Source: Kordia sp. TARA_039_SRF (lineage in GTDB: Bacteria > Bacteroidota > Bacteroidia > Flavobacteriales > Flavobacteriaceae). Taken from it: a stretch of DNA of 64,000 nucleotides. The DNA is taken from the NCBI GenBank assembly GCA_006383075.2, contig SMNH02000003.1:550496-614495 (forward strand), in the 5' to 3' direction. Numbering within the stretch: position 1 is the stretch's first letter; every line of letters begins with the position of its first letter. Positions 24,060-32,640 of this stretch are shown here, piece by piece. The position numbers and the translations under genes are program-made. The notes under the pieces are model-generated. The model worked only from the letters and a program-made list of their open reading frames with translations. It was not told where the DNA came from and made no database searches.

Positions 24060-26834
24060 TTAACGCATGTTATTTTTTGTTTTATCAAAAACATACGCAA
24101 TGACTTCTTCGTGGCGACGTTTAGAACGAACGGCACTTCCTGCAGCTGGCGCTCCATAAAATCTTCTTGAAGCTACTCTGAAGTTTCGAACTTCTTCCAT
24201 GTGCATGAGTAAATGACCATACGCCCCCATGTTTCGAGGCTCTTCTTGTGCCCAAACTACATCGTCTGCGTTTTTATATTTTGCTAATATGTCTTTAATT
24301 TTTGTTTTTGGTAATGGGAACAATTGCTCCAATCGTACCAAAGCTACATCTGCTTCTCTACCTTGCTTTTCGCGCTCTTCTAGTAAGTCGTAATAGAATT
24401 TACCCGTACAAAATACTAAGGTTTTTACTTTTTTAGCATCTGCATTGACATCATCAATGAGTGTTTGGAAGCTTCCTGTAGCGAATTCTTCACGAGTAGA
24501 TACTGCTTTTGGATGACGCAATAAACTTTTTGGCGTAAATACAATCAATGGCTTTCTAAAACCTGCTTTCATCTGACGACGCAATAAGTGATAAAAGTTT
24601 GCTGGCGTTGTACAATCGGCAACAAACATATTGTCTTTTGCACATAATTGTAAATAACGTTCCATACGCGCTGAAGAGTGCTCTGCTCCTTGTCCTTCAT
24701 ATCCGTGTGGCAACAACATTACCAAGCCATTTTGCGTTTTCCATTTGTCTTCTGCGGAAGAAATGTATTGGTCAATCATGATTTGCGCTCCGTTACTAAA
24801 GTCTCCAAATTGCGCTTCCCAAATGGTTAAGGTATTTGGACTCGCCATCGCGTAGCCATAATCAAATCCTACAACTCCATATTCTGATAATAATGAATTA
24901 TAAATGTAGAAGTTTCCTTGATTTTCCGCTACATGGTTTAGCAACTTGATTTCTTCTTCCGATTCTTCTACCTTTACAACTGCGTGACGATGCGAAAACG
25001 TTCCTCGTTCTACATCTTGTCCTGTGATGCGAACGTCAAATCCTTCTTGCAATAACGAACCGTACGCAAGTGTTTCTCCCATTCCCCAATCGATTTCATT
25101 CTTTTCAAAGAACATTTTGTGACGATCAGAAACGATACGGTTTATTTTTCGTAAGAATTTTTTATCTGACGGAAGTTTTGACACCACTTCAGCAATTTGT
25201 GCCAGTTTATCTTCTGGATACGTTGTGTCAATATCTTTTTCCATCACACCTTCGTCTACACGCTCCAAACCTAAGTCTTTCCAAGCGTCTTGCATGAATG
25301 GTGTAATGACTGTTTTTTCTTCTTTACGAGAATCTTCTAGATTTTCTTCTAACGATTCTTTGTATTTTTTCTCCAATTCTCGCACATAGTTATCATCAAT
25401 CACACCTTGCTTCAATAATTTTTCCGCGTAAATGTCTCTTGGATTGCTATGTTTTGAAATGGCTTTGTATAATTTTGGCTGTGTAAAACGTGGTTCGTCA
25501 CCTTCGTTGTGTCCGTATTTACGATATCCTAACAAGTCGATAAATACATCGCGTTGGAATGTCATACGGTATTCTAAAGCGAATAGTGTTGCGTGTACTA
25601 CCGCTTCAGCAGCATCTGCATTTACGTGTAATACAGGCGATAAGGTTACTTTTCCAACATCGGTACAATAGGTAGATGAACGTGCATCTAAATAATTTGT
25701 TGTAAATCCAACCTGATTGTTAATGACAATATGAATGGTTCCGCCAGTTTTGTAACCGTCAAGTTGTGACATTTGAACGATTTCATATACCAAACCTTGT
25801 CCCGCAATTGCCGCATCACCGTGAATAACGATTGGCAATACTTCTGAGAAGTTGTCTGCGTGATTTCTATCTTGTTTTGCTCTGGCAATTCCTTCCACAA
25901 CAGCTCCAACCGTTTCTAAGTGTGACGGATTTGGCGCAATGTTCATGCTGATTTTTTTACCAGAATCTGTTTCTCTATCAGAGGTTAATCCCAAGTGATA
26001 TTTTACATCACCATCAAAAATAGCTTCGGCATAGTCTTTTCCATCAAATTCACTAAAGATATTTTTAGGCGATTTCCCAAAGATATTTGTCAATACATTT
26101 AAACGACCTCTGTGTGCCATTCCCAAGACAAATTCTTTGACACCAGCATCTGCGGCAGCTTCTACCAACGCATCTAACGCAGGAATAAGTGATTCTCCAC
26201 CTTCAAGCGAGAAACGTTTTTGTCCGACATATTTGGTATGTAAAAAGTTTTCAAAGGAAACTGCTTCGTTTAGTTTTTTAAGAATTTGTTTCTTTTGATC
26301 CGGAGAAAACTTTGGGTGATTGTCGTTGACATTCAATTTTTCCTGAATCCACTTTATTTGTTCAGGCTTTCTGATGTACATATATTCTACACCAATTGAT
26401 TCGCAATAAATGCGTTCTAGGTGTTCCACAATTTTACGAAGTGTGGTTTTACCAATCCCTAAAATTTCACCTGCTTCAAAGGTTTTGTCTAAGTCATTTT
26501 CGCTTAAACCGAAATTTTCCAACGCTAATGTTGGCGCGTATTTTCTACGTTCGCGCACTGGATTGGTACGTGTAAATAAATGTCCGCGTGTGCGATATCC
26601 ATTGATGAGTTTTACCACATCAAATTCTTTTTTAACATTTTCAGGAATAACTTCTTTCGTGATGACTTGCGTTGTTTCTGAAATTTCTTCGCCATTGCTT
26701 TCCATTCCGAAGTCGAAGCCTTGAAAAAAGGCGCGCCAACTCGGCTCTATGCTATCGGGATTTTGTAAATATTGGTCATATAATTCAGCAAAGTATGCTG
26801 TATGTGCTGCATTTAAAAAGGAAAATCTATCCAT
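24060..26834 (-). CDS. sucA: 2-oxoglutarate dehydrogenase E1 component
   Basis: 924 residues, the normal length for bacterial E1o. The N-terminal E2-binding segment is seen in 'FAELYDQYLQNPDSIEPSW'. The thiamine-diphosphate domain has 'VLGMAHRGRLNVL', 'PNPSHLE', 'HGDAAIAGQGLVYE' and 'GHNEGDEP'. The C-terminal transketolase-like domain has 'FSHRHAVV', 'EYGVVGFDYGYA' and 'RMERYLQLCA'. The enzyme decarboxylates 2-oxoglutarate and passes the succinyl group to the lipoyl arm of SucB. It starts the sucAB unit, with a TATTTTTG -7 box 37 bases before the ATG. Confidence 0.97.
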   Translation of the reverse strand: MDRFSFLNAAHTAYFAELYDQYLQNPDSIEPSWRAFFQGFDFGMESNGEEISETTQVITKEVIPENVKKEFDVVKLINGYRTRGHLFTRTNPVRERRKYAPTLALENFGLSENDLDKTFEAGEILGIGKTTLRKIVEHLERIYCESIGVEYMYIRKPEQIKWIQEKLNVNDNHPKFSPDQKKQILKKLNEAVSFENFLHTKYVGQKRFSLEGGESLIPALDALVEAAADAGVKEFVLGMAHRGRLNVLTNIFGKSPKNIFSEFDGKDYAEAIFDGDVKYHLGLTSDRETDSGKKISMNIAPNPSHLETVGAVVEGIARAKQDRNHADNFSEVLPIVIHGDAAIAGQGLVYEIVQMSQLDGYKTGGTIHIVINNQVGFTTNYLDARSSTYCTDVGKVTLSPVLHVNADAAEAVVHATLFALEYRMTFQRDVFIDLLGYRKYGHNEGDEPRFTQPKLYKAISKHSNPRDIYAEKLLKQGVIDDNYVRELEKKYKESLEENLEDSRKEEKTVITPFMQDAWKDLGLERVDEGVMEKDIDTTYPEDKLAQIAEVVSKLPSDKKFLRKINRIVSDRHKMFFEKNEIDWGMGETLAYGSLLQEGFDVRITGQDVERGTFSHRHAVVKVEESEEEIKLLNHVAENQGNFYIYNSLLSEYGVVGFDYGYAMASPNTLTIWEAQFGDFSNGAQIMIDQYISSAEDKWKTQNGLVMLLPHGYEGQGAEHSSARMERYLQLCAKDNMFVADCTTPANFYHLLRRQMKAGFRKPLIVFTPKSLLRHPKAVSTREEFATGSFQTLIDDVNADAKKVKTLVFCTGKFYYDLLEEREKQGREADVALVRLEQLFPLPKTKIKDILAKYKNADDVVWAQEEPRNMGAYGHLLMHMEEVRNFRVASRRFYGAPAAGSAVRSKRRHEEVIAYVFDKTKNNMR

Positions 26835-26871
26835 GTGTTTTCTTTCTCGTCTTGTTTCGACAAAATTTTAT

Positions 26872-26879
26872 CAAAAATA
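26872..26879 (-). promoter_or_regulatory. -7 box (TATTTTTG) of sucA
   Basis: Exact TAnnTTTG on the minus strand. The nearest well-placed TTG is 23 bases upstream, a little beyond the usual spacing. Confidence 0.5.
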
Positions 26880-26950
26880 CAACTTTTGGTAGAAACACAT
26901 CACAAGTTTTGTATATATTTATAGGAATAATCCATAAGCTTTTCCCAGAA

Positions 26951-27493
26951 ATGAAAAAATTTGTTTTTTACTACTTCAAAACTCCTTTTTTACTCTTTTT
27001 TATGTTGTTATTTTCCGTTTCAGCACTTTCGCAAAATAATACTTCCAATTCGCAAGGAAGTGATTTTTGGAAACGTGTTCGGTATGGTGGCGGATTGGGT
27101 TTGAGTTTTGGAAATGGTATTTTTAGTGCTACGGTAGCACCAAGTGCAATTTACGATTTTAACACACAGTTTTCGGCGGGTATCGCGTTGAATTACACCT
27201 ATTTTAACGATGATGATTTTTTTAAATCTACGATTGTAGGTGGAAGTCTTATTGGATTGTACAGTCCGTTGCGTGAAATTCAATTGTCTACTGAATTTGA
27301 GTATATGAACGTGAACCGCGATTTTGACGATCCTATTTTTGAGGATGATAATTACTGGCAACCTGCCGTATTTTTCGGAATTGGCTACACGTCAAATAAT
27401 TTTACCGTTGGCGTTCGCTATAATGTGCTACACGATGATGAAAAAAGCATTTATGCAGATGCCTTAGTGCCTTTTGTTAGAGTTTATTTTTAA
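26951..27493 (+). CDS. outer-membrane beta-barrel protein
   Basis: 180 residues from the ATG at 26951. The longer track ORF starts inside sucA on the other strand and is rejected. A basic N-terminus and signal peptide end near 'SVSALSQ'. The rest shows amphipathic strands with tyrosines and glycines ('RYGGGLGLSFGNGIFS', 'FSAGIALNYTYF', 'FFGIGYTSNNFTVGVRY') and ends in Phe ('FVRVYF'), the outer-membrane insertion signal. It is a small eight-to-ten-strand barrel of unknown function. Its 3' end overlaps the end of the convergent gene by 17 bases. Confidence 0.8.
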   Translation: MKKFVFYYFKTPFLLFFMLLFSVSALSQNNTSNSQGSDFWKRVRYGGGLGLSFGNGIFSATVAPSAIYDFNTQFSAGIALNYTYFNDDDFFKSTIVGGSLIGLYSPLREIQLSTEFEYMNVNRDFDDPIFEDDNYWQPAVFFGIGYTSNNFTVGVRYNVLHDDEKSIYADALVPFVRVYF

Positions 27494-27827
27494 ACCACAC
27501 TTTTTGCCACTCACGTTTGAGGATTAGAAACGCTACTTGTTCGGAAAGCTGTACCATGTCTGAACCATCAAGTGCCTTTATTTTAGCTTCTGAAACATCG
27601 ATGATGTAAAGCAAATTCAAGTATTCTGAAAATTTTTCTTGGATGAGTTGAAAAACAATTCCGTGTAATTCTCTTTTCAAGGATTCGGGAGAAATGCTGG
27701 CAGCAAACGTTTCTTCAATATTTGCTAAGGCAAAGTCTTTGTTAAGTTGCGCTATCAGTTTTTCGTATAATGCTTCTTTTTGGGCATCATTTAAGAGTTC
27801 TTGGATTTTATGGTATTTTGGAAGCAT
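27477..27827 (-). CDS. conserved-looking hypothetical protein, cytosolic
   Basis: 116 residues from the ATG at 27825-27827; the track's extra two codons start with TTG. It is all helical in appearance, with no signal peptide or membrane segment ('YHKIQELLNDAQKEALYEKL', 'HGIVFQLIQEKFSEYLN'). I do not recognise a family. A TAAATTTG -7-like box (27831-27838) lies just three bases before the ATG, which would make the mRNA leaderless or nearly so. The end overlaps the barrel gene by 17 bases. Amino-acid use looks like a real protein. Confidence 0.65.
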   Translation of the reverse strand: MLPKYHKIQELLNDAQKEALYEKLIAQLNKDFALANIEETFAASISPESLKRELHGIVFQLIQEKFSEYLNLLYIIDVSEAKIKALDGSDMVQLSEQVAFLILKREWQKVWFKNKL

Positions 27828-27911
27828 GTGCAAATTTACATATTCTTTTTACAGTTTTTTATGAAAAATTGTATCTTGACGCTAAATCATATAACCAAAA
27901 TATTACCTTAC

Positions 27912-28901
27912 ATGCGTATCATCTATACTCTTCTTTTAGTTGTTTTGTTGACTTCCTGTAGTCAAACCACAGAATTTAGCTCTTTAGTGCAAAGAAATGG
28001 TAAGTTTTATCAGGTAAATTCTCAAACACCCTATTCTGGAACTTTTGTTAAATCGTCACCAAATAAAAAAGCCACTACTGTTTTAATGGAAGGCGCTATA
28101 AAAGATGGCTATTTTGATGGTGAAATTAAGGAGTATTATCCTAATGGTCAATTGAAAAAAAGTACAACGTATAAAAATCAAAAGCTTCACGGAAAAAATT
28201 CAAAATACTACTCCAACGGACAATTGGAATTGGTAGAACATTACAATGCCAATGTATTGAATGGTGAACGAAAATCATTCAAAAATAATGGAACGCCTGT
28301 CGTAGACGAATATTATGAAAATGGTGTTCGAGACAGAGGTTTTGTGAAGTATGACGCTTACGGGAAGGTCATTGAACTTGGTAACTACACAAAAGGTATC
28401 AAAGTTGGAAGTTGGAGTTATGTGAAAAACAATCAAAAAATAACGGAAACTTATGATGAAAAGGGGCAATTACATGGAGCATTTTCACAAACATATAAAA
28501 GTGCAGCTCTTCCAGCGTGGATTGACGGACAACAAAGAACGAAAGCCTATGTTATGAAAGGAAATTATGCAAAAGGAAATAAAGATGGAGTTTGGGAGAT
28601 TTCTGAAAAAGGTGGTCGTGTAGTACAACAACTCACCTATAAAAATGGAAAACCTATGTTTTTTGAAGGTGAATGGTTTGTACACGACACAAAAAATAAT
28701 TCAAAATATTTTTTAAAATATGATAATGGAAACTTGTATAGCAAAACCAATAAAACAGATGCTTATAAAATGATAGGCAACTATAAGATAGATGACGGAA
28801 GAAATTATTTAACTATTGGGCGTATTAGTTACCGTTATGGACTTTTGAAGAAAGATGAATATCGGGTGTCGAGTAATCGATATATTGCCAAAAAAATTTA
28901 A
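27912..28901 (+). CDS. lipoprotein with MORN-like (YwqK-type) repeats
   Basis: 329 residues from the ATG at 27912, giving a lipoprotein signal with lipobox 'LTSC' (Cys16). The body is a chain of MORN-like repeats of about 20-24 residues with the core G-x-x-x-x-Y-x-x-(N/G)-G ('GEIKEYYPNGQLKKS', 'GKNSKYYSNGQLELV', 'GERKSFKNNGTPVVD', 'GFVKYDAYGKVIEL'). This resembles the YwqK family, sometimes labelled an antitoxin, but that label is not supported here because no toxin gene is adjacent. The protein is probably an envelope lipoprotein. The last ~70 residues form a separate domain without repeats. Confidence 0.82.
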   Translation: MRIIYTLLLVVLLTSCSQTTEFSSLVQRNGKFYQVNSQTPYSGTFVKSSPNKKATTVLMEGAIKDGYFDGEIKEYYPNGQLKKSTTYKNQKLHGKNSKYYSNGQLELVEHYNANVLNGERKSFKNNGTPVVDEYYENGVRDRGFVKYDAYGKVIELGNYTKGIKVGSWSYVKNNQKITETYDEKGQLHGAFSQTYKSAALPAWIDGQQRTKAYVMKGNYAKGNKDGVWEISEKGGRVVQQLTYKNGKPMFFEGEWFVHDTKNNSKYFLKYDNGNLYSKTNKTDAYKMIGNYKIDDGRNYLTIGRISYRYGLLKKDEYRVSSNRYIAKKI

Positions 28902-28954
28902 TCACTTTTTAGAATTACACAACTTATCTTTACTGTTAATACAAGAAACCAATA

Positions 28955-30268
28955 ATGCTAAACCTAATTTATCTTTTTAAAAAAGCACGCGACAGTTTTT
29001 GGTTTGTCCCAACGCTTATTATTGTGTGTAGCATTGTTTCTGCGATTGTTTTGCTATATATAGACCGTACTTTTCCCTTTGAACCCGAAGGTGTTTTGCG
29101 ATTGATTTTCTCCGAAAACTCCGATTCTGGAAGAAATGTGCTTACCGTAATTGCAGGTTCTATGGTTGGTATTGCTGGAACTGTATTTTCGATTACGATT
29201 GTAGTGTTACAATTGGCGTCTTCGCAATTAGGACCGAGATTGCTGCGAAATTTTATGTACAAACGACTCAATCAAGTGGTGTTGGGACAGTATGTTGGTG
29301 TGTTTTTGTATTCCATCATTGTTATCAATGCGATAAAAGACAATAGTGAATATGCTTTTATTCCGAATATTTCTATCCTTTTTGCCATTTTTCTCGCGAT
29401 TTTTAATGTGTTTTTACTGGTGATTTTTATTCACAGTATCAGCATGAGCATTCAGCCAAGCAAGATAATCAACGAACTTCGTGTCAGAATTGAGAAAAAC
29501 ATTCAAGATTTGTATCCTGAACAAGTGGAAAAAGAAGTAACGTTGATTCCGAAAGATGATATTAATAATCAACTCGAAAGTATTAAAAAGTTTGAAGCAA
29601 CAGCAAGTGGTTATATTCAATATTTTGATTTGGATGCGTTGGTAAATATTGCAAGAAAACGTGAAATTATCATCAAAATACTGCACAGACCTGGAAGTTA
29701 TATTGTAAAAGGACAAGAAGTTTTTGAGCTTTTTAAAAATAATTCGGAAGCTGAATTTTCAGAAGAAGATTCTCTATCGCTCGAAAAATCGTATAAAGTT
29801 GCCACAAAAAAGAGCTTTTTTCAAGATGTTGAATTTGGAATTCATCAAATAGCAGAAATTGCTTCCAAAGCGTTGTCACCTGGCATCAACAATCCGTATA
29901 CGGCGGCAATTTGTATTGACAATTTGACTTCTGTGTTGTGTAAATTGGTCGTAGCAAAAATTCCCGATGCTGCCATAAAAGATGATACCGATGTGCTCCG
30001 ATTGATTGTGATGCAAAATTCCTTTGAAAGCTATTTAGATACGGCTTTCAACCTAATTCGCCAATACGGAAAAACGAGTCCATTTATCATAATCGCGTTG
30101 ATGGAAGCGTTAAAAACTATTCTTGACGCGGATAGAAATAACACACATACCGAAACACTTTCAAACTATGCAGCAATTGTGATGGAAACTGGAAAAAAAT
30201 CATTTCAATTACAAACTGATATAGACGATTTGGAACATCGATATACACTTTTTAAGACAACTATATAA
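28955..30268 (+). CDS. DUF2254 family membrane protein
   Basis: 437 residues. Four membrane helices lie in the N-terminal ~165 residues ('FWFVPTLIIVCSIVSAIVLL', 'GSMVGIAGTVFSITIVVLQL', 'YVGVFLYSIIVINAI', 'IFLAIFNVFLLVIFIHSI'). A large soluble C-terminal domain follows with 'ALSPGINNPYTAAICID', a hallmark of DUF2254 ('alSpGinDp.TA'). The loop 'LASSQLGPRLLRNFM' between the helices is also typical. Function is unknown. The gene is 53 bases downstream of the MORN lipoprotein, so co-transcription is possible. Confidence 0.88.
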   Translation: MLNLIYLFKKARDSFWFVPTLIIVCSIVSAIVLLYIDRTFPFEPEGVLRLIFSENSDSGRNVLTVIAGSMVGIAGTVFSITIVVLQLASSQLGPRLLRNFMYKRLNQVVLGQYVGVFLYSIIVINAIKDNSEYAFIPNISILFAIFLAIFNVFLLVIFIHSISMSIQPSKIINELRVRIEKNIQDLYPEQVEKEVTLIPKDDINNQLESIKKFEATASGYIQYFDLDALVNIARKREIIIKILHRPGSYIVKGQEVFELFKNNSEAEFSEEDSLSLEKSYKVATKKSFFQDVEFGIHQIAEIASKALSPGINNPYTAAICIDNLTSVLCKLVVAKIPDAAIKDDTDVLRLIVMQNSFESYLDTAFNLIRQYGKTSPFIIIALMEALKTILDADRNNTHTETLSNYAAIVMETGKKSFQLQTDIDDLEHRYTLFKTTI

Positions 30269-30409
30269 TCCTAAAAGGTATATTATAAAGCACACAAAAA
30301 CCCTTAAATCAGCAACCACGACCAGATCAACGCATAAAAAATGAAAGATTGCCAATAGCATTTCGACTACTTCAAAATAATTGACAAAAGTTATAAAAAA
30401 CCAAACCCT

Positions 30410-30417
30410 TACATTTG
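30410..30417 (+). promoter_or_regulatory. -7 box (TACATTTG) of the glycosyltransferase operon
   Basis: Exact TAnnTTTG, 30 bases before the ATG at 30448. A TTGAC lies 26 bases upstream, which is too far for the standard -33. Confidence 0.45.
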
Positions 30418-30447
30418 CAAATTCTTAAAACGAACTAAAAGAGATTT

Positions 30448-31134
30448 ATGATTATAAAAGTCATCATTCCTGCCTATAATGAAGAAGATTCTATTGCGAA
30501 TGTCATTCAGGAAATCCCCGAGATGGTTACGGAAGTGATTGTGGTGAGCAATAATTCCACTGATGCTACCGAAAAAAATGCTGCTGCTGCTGGCGCAACA
30601 GTTTTAAAAGAACCACAAAAAGGCTACGGGTATGCGTGTTTAAAAGGAATGGACTACATTGCACAACAAGAGGTAAAACCTGATATTTTGGTGTTTTTGG
30701 ATGGCGATTATTCGGATTATCCTGAAGAATTGACTAAAATTGTGGCACCAATTATAGAGCAAGATATTGATTTTGTGGTTGGTGCGCGTGTAAAATCGCT
30801 TCGTGAAGATGGCTCTATGACGCCGCAACAAGTATTTGGAAATTGGCTTGCTACGTTTTTAATGAAGTTGTTTTTTGGTGCAAAATTTACAGATTTAGGC
30901 CCTTTTAGAGCGATTAAATACGAAAAGTTATTACAATTAAATATGGAAGATAAAACCTATGGATGGACGGTTGAAATGCAGCTCAAAGCATTGAAACGGA
31001 AACTTTCATACGTAGAAATTCCTGTACGATATAAAAAGAGAATTGGTGTCTCAAAAGTTTCAGGAACCGTAAAAGGTACTATATTTGCGGGCGTGAAAAT
31101 TTTAGGTTGGATTTTTAAATATAGTTTTAAATAG
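30448..31134 (+). CDS. glycosyltransferase family 2 (DPM-like)
   Basis: 228 residues. A GT-A fold enzyme: 'VIIPAYNEEDSIANVI' opens the nucleotide-sugar site, 'VVSNNSTDATE' follows, 'FLDGDYSDYPEEL' holds the metal-binding DxD, and 'GARVKSLREDGSM' and 'FTDLGPFRAIKYE' line the acceptor side. No membrane domain is present. It resembles polyprenol-phosphate sugar transferases and enzymes of glycolipid assembly. The next gene begins right after the stop codon, so it heads a tight three-gene operon with a processive GT2 and a GT87-like membrane enzyme. Confidence 0.88.
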   Translation: MIIKVIIPAYNEEDSIANVIQEIPEMVTEVIVVSNNSTDATEKNAAAAGATVLKEPQKGYGYACLKGMDYIAQQEVKPDILVFLDGDYSDYPEELTKIVAPIIEQDIDFVVGARVKSLREDGSMTPQQVFGNWLATFLMKLFFGAKFTDLGPFRAIKYEKLLQLNMEDKTYGWTVEMQLKALKRKLSYVEIPVRYKKRIGVSKVSGTVKGTIFAGVKILGWIFKYSFK

Positions 31135-32640
31135 ATGGGATTTGATGCAGAATTTTTCAAACTGGCACTGTCGTTTGTCGTCATGGCGATTTACGGAATT
31201 GCGCTGATTTTGATTTTAATGTATAGCTTGGCACAGTTAAACTTGTTGATTAATTATCTACGAGCAAAAAAAGAAGAAGACAACGCGCCACGCTTCAATT
31301 TGAACAATCCCGATGAGGTTCCGTATGTGACCATTCAGCTTCCTGTGTACAATGAATTGTATGTAATGGAGCGCTTGTTGGACAATATTGCACTACTAGA
31401 ATACCCGAAAGATAAACTTGAAATTCAGGTGTTAGACGATTCTACGGATGAATCTGTCATTTCTACCGCCGAAAAAATTAAAGAACTTCAACAACTTGGC
31501 TTGGATATTTCACACATTCGCCGCAAAAATCGTGTAGGTTTTAAAGCTGGTGCACTCAAAGAAGGCTTAGAAGACGCCAAAGGTGAATTTATCGCAATTT
31601 TTGATGCCGATTTTCTACCGAAAAAAGACTGGCTTCAACAAACAATCCCATTTTTTAAAGATGAAAAAATTGGCGTCGTACAAACACGTTGGGGACATTT
31701 GAACCGCGATTATTCTTTACTTACCAAAATTCAAGCATTCGCGCTCGACGCACATTTTACGTTGGAACAAGTGGGTCGAAATTCCAAAGGGCATTTTATC
31801 AACTTTAACGGAACCGCTGGAGTTTGGCGAAAAACCTGCATTATTGATGCTGGAAATTGGGAAGGCGACACACTCACTGAAGATTTGGATTTGAGCTATC
31901 GCGCACAGTTGAAAAACTGGAAATTCAAATATTTGGAAGATGTAGAAACACCTGCCGAATTGCCTGTGGTGATTAGTGCTGCACGCTCACAACAATTCCG
32001 CTGGAATAAAGGCGGCGCAGAGAATTTCCGCAAAATGGTCAAACGTGTCATTCGCTCTAAAAATATATCGTTCAAAACCAAAGTGCATGGTATTTTGCAC
32101 TTACTAAACAGTACCATGTTTTTAAACGTATTAATCGTGGGAATTTTGAGTATTCCAATGTTATACATTAAAAATACCTACGGACATTTAGAAATTTATT
32201 TCACCGTTTCAAGCTTTTTTATCATCAGTACAATTATCTTTTTTATCTGCTTTTGGTTTCCATTTAAACGCGTGCAAGGTGGCGGATTTTTAAAATTTGT
32301 CGAATACATTCAGATGTTTTTCACCTTCTTTTCCGTCGCGATGGGATTTTCGGTACACAACTCAGTCGCTGTGTTGGAAGGTCACATGGGTAAACGCAGT
32401 GAATTTGTCCGTACGCCAAAATTCAACATTAAAAGTTTGAAGGATTCGTGGAAAAACAACAAATATATTCGCAAAAAAATATCAGCAAATACCGTTATTG
32501 AAGCCTTGTTAATGGTGTATTTTTTGTTTGGAATGTATAGCGCATATCCATTAAATGACTTCGGATTGTTTCCGTTTCACTTAATGTTATTCTTAGGTTT
32601 TGCCTTTGTCTTTTTTAATTCCATTCGCTCCAAAGTGTGA
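31135..32640 (+). CDS. cellulose-synthase-like glycosyltransferase family 2
   Basis: 501 residues. One N-terminal membrane helix is followed by a catalytic domain with 'TIQLPVYNELYVMERLLD', 'VLDDSTDES', 'AIFDADFLP', 'NFNGTAGVWR' and 'TEDLDLSYRAQ'. The QxxRW signature of processive or membrane-bound GT2 enzymes appears as 'QQFRWNKG'. Several helices follow in the C-terminal third. Related flavobacterial proteins resemble CslA-type or ceramide glucosyltransferase-like enzymes, so the product could be a polysaccharide or a glycolipid; the sequence does not decide. No PilZ domain or bcs-type partners are present. Its stop overlaps the next start by one base (TGATG). Confidence 0.88.
   Translation: MGFDAEFFKLALSFVVMAIYGIALILILMYSLAQLNLLINYLRAKKEEDNAPRFNLNNPDEVPYVTIQLPVYNELYVMERLLDNIALLEYPKDKLEIQVLDDSTDESVISTAEKIKELQQLGLDISHIRRKNRVGFKAGALKEGLEDAKGEFIAIFDADFLPKKDWLQQTIPFFKDEKIGVVQTRWGHLNRDYSLLTKIQAFALDAHFTLEQVGRNSKGHFINFNGTAGVWRKTCIIDAGNWEGDTLTEDLDLSYRAQLKNWKFKYLEDVETPAELPVVISAARSQQFRWNKGGAENFRKMVKRVIRSKNISFKTKVHGILHLLNSTMFLNVLIVGILSIPMLYIKNTYGHLEIYFTVSSFFIISTIIFFICFWFPFKRVQGGGFLKFVEYIQMFFTFFSVAMGFSVHNSVAVLEGHMGKRSEFVRTPKFNIKSLKDSWKNNKYIRKKISANTVIEALLMVYFLFGMYSAYPLNDFGLFPFHLMLFLGFAFVFFNSIRSKV

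Noticed and set aside
26672-26950. N-terminal extension of the barrel gene at 26951
   Set aside because: It runs antisense through the start of sucA, and the extended sequence would hide the signal peptide in the middle of the protein.
27912-28901. toxin-antitoxin module based on the YwqK 'antitoxin' label
   Set aside because: No toxin gene is adjacent and the protein is a lipoprotein with MORN-like repeats. The label is a database habit rather than evidence.
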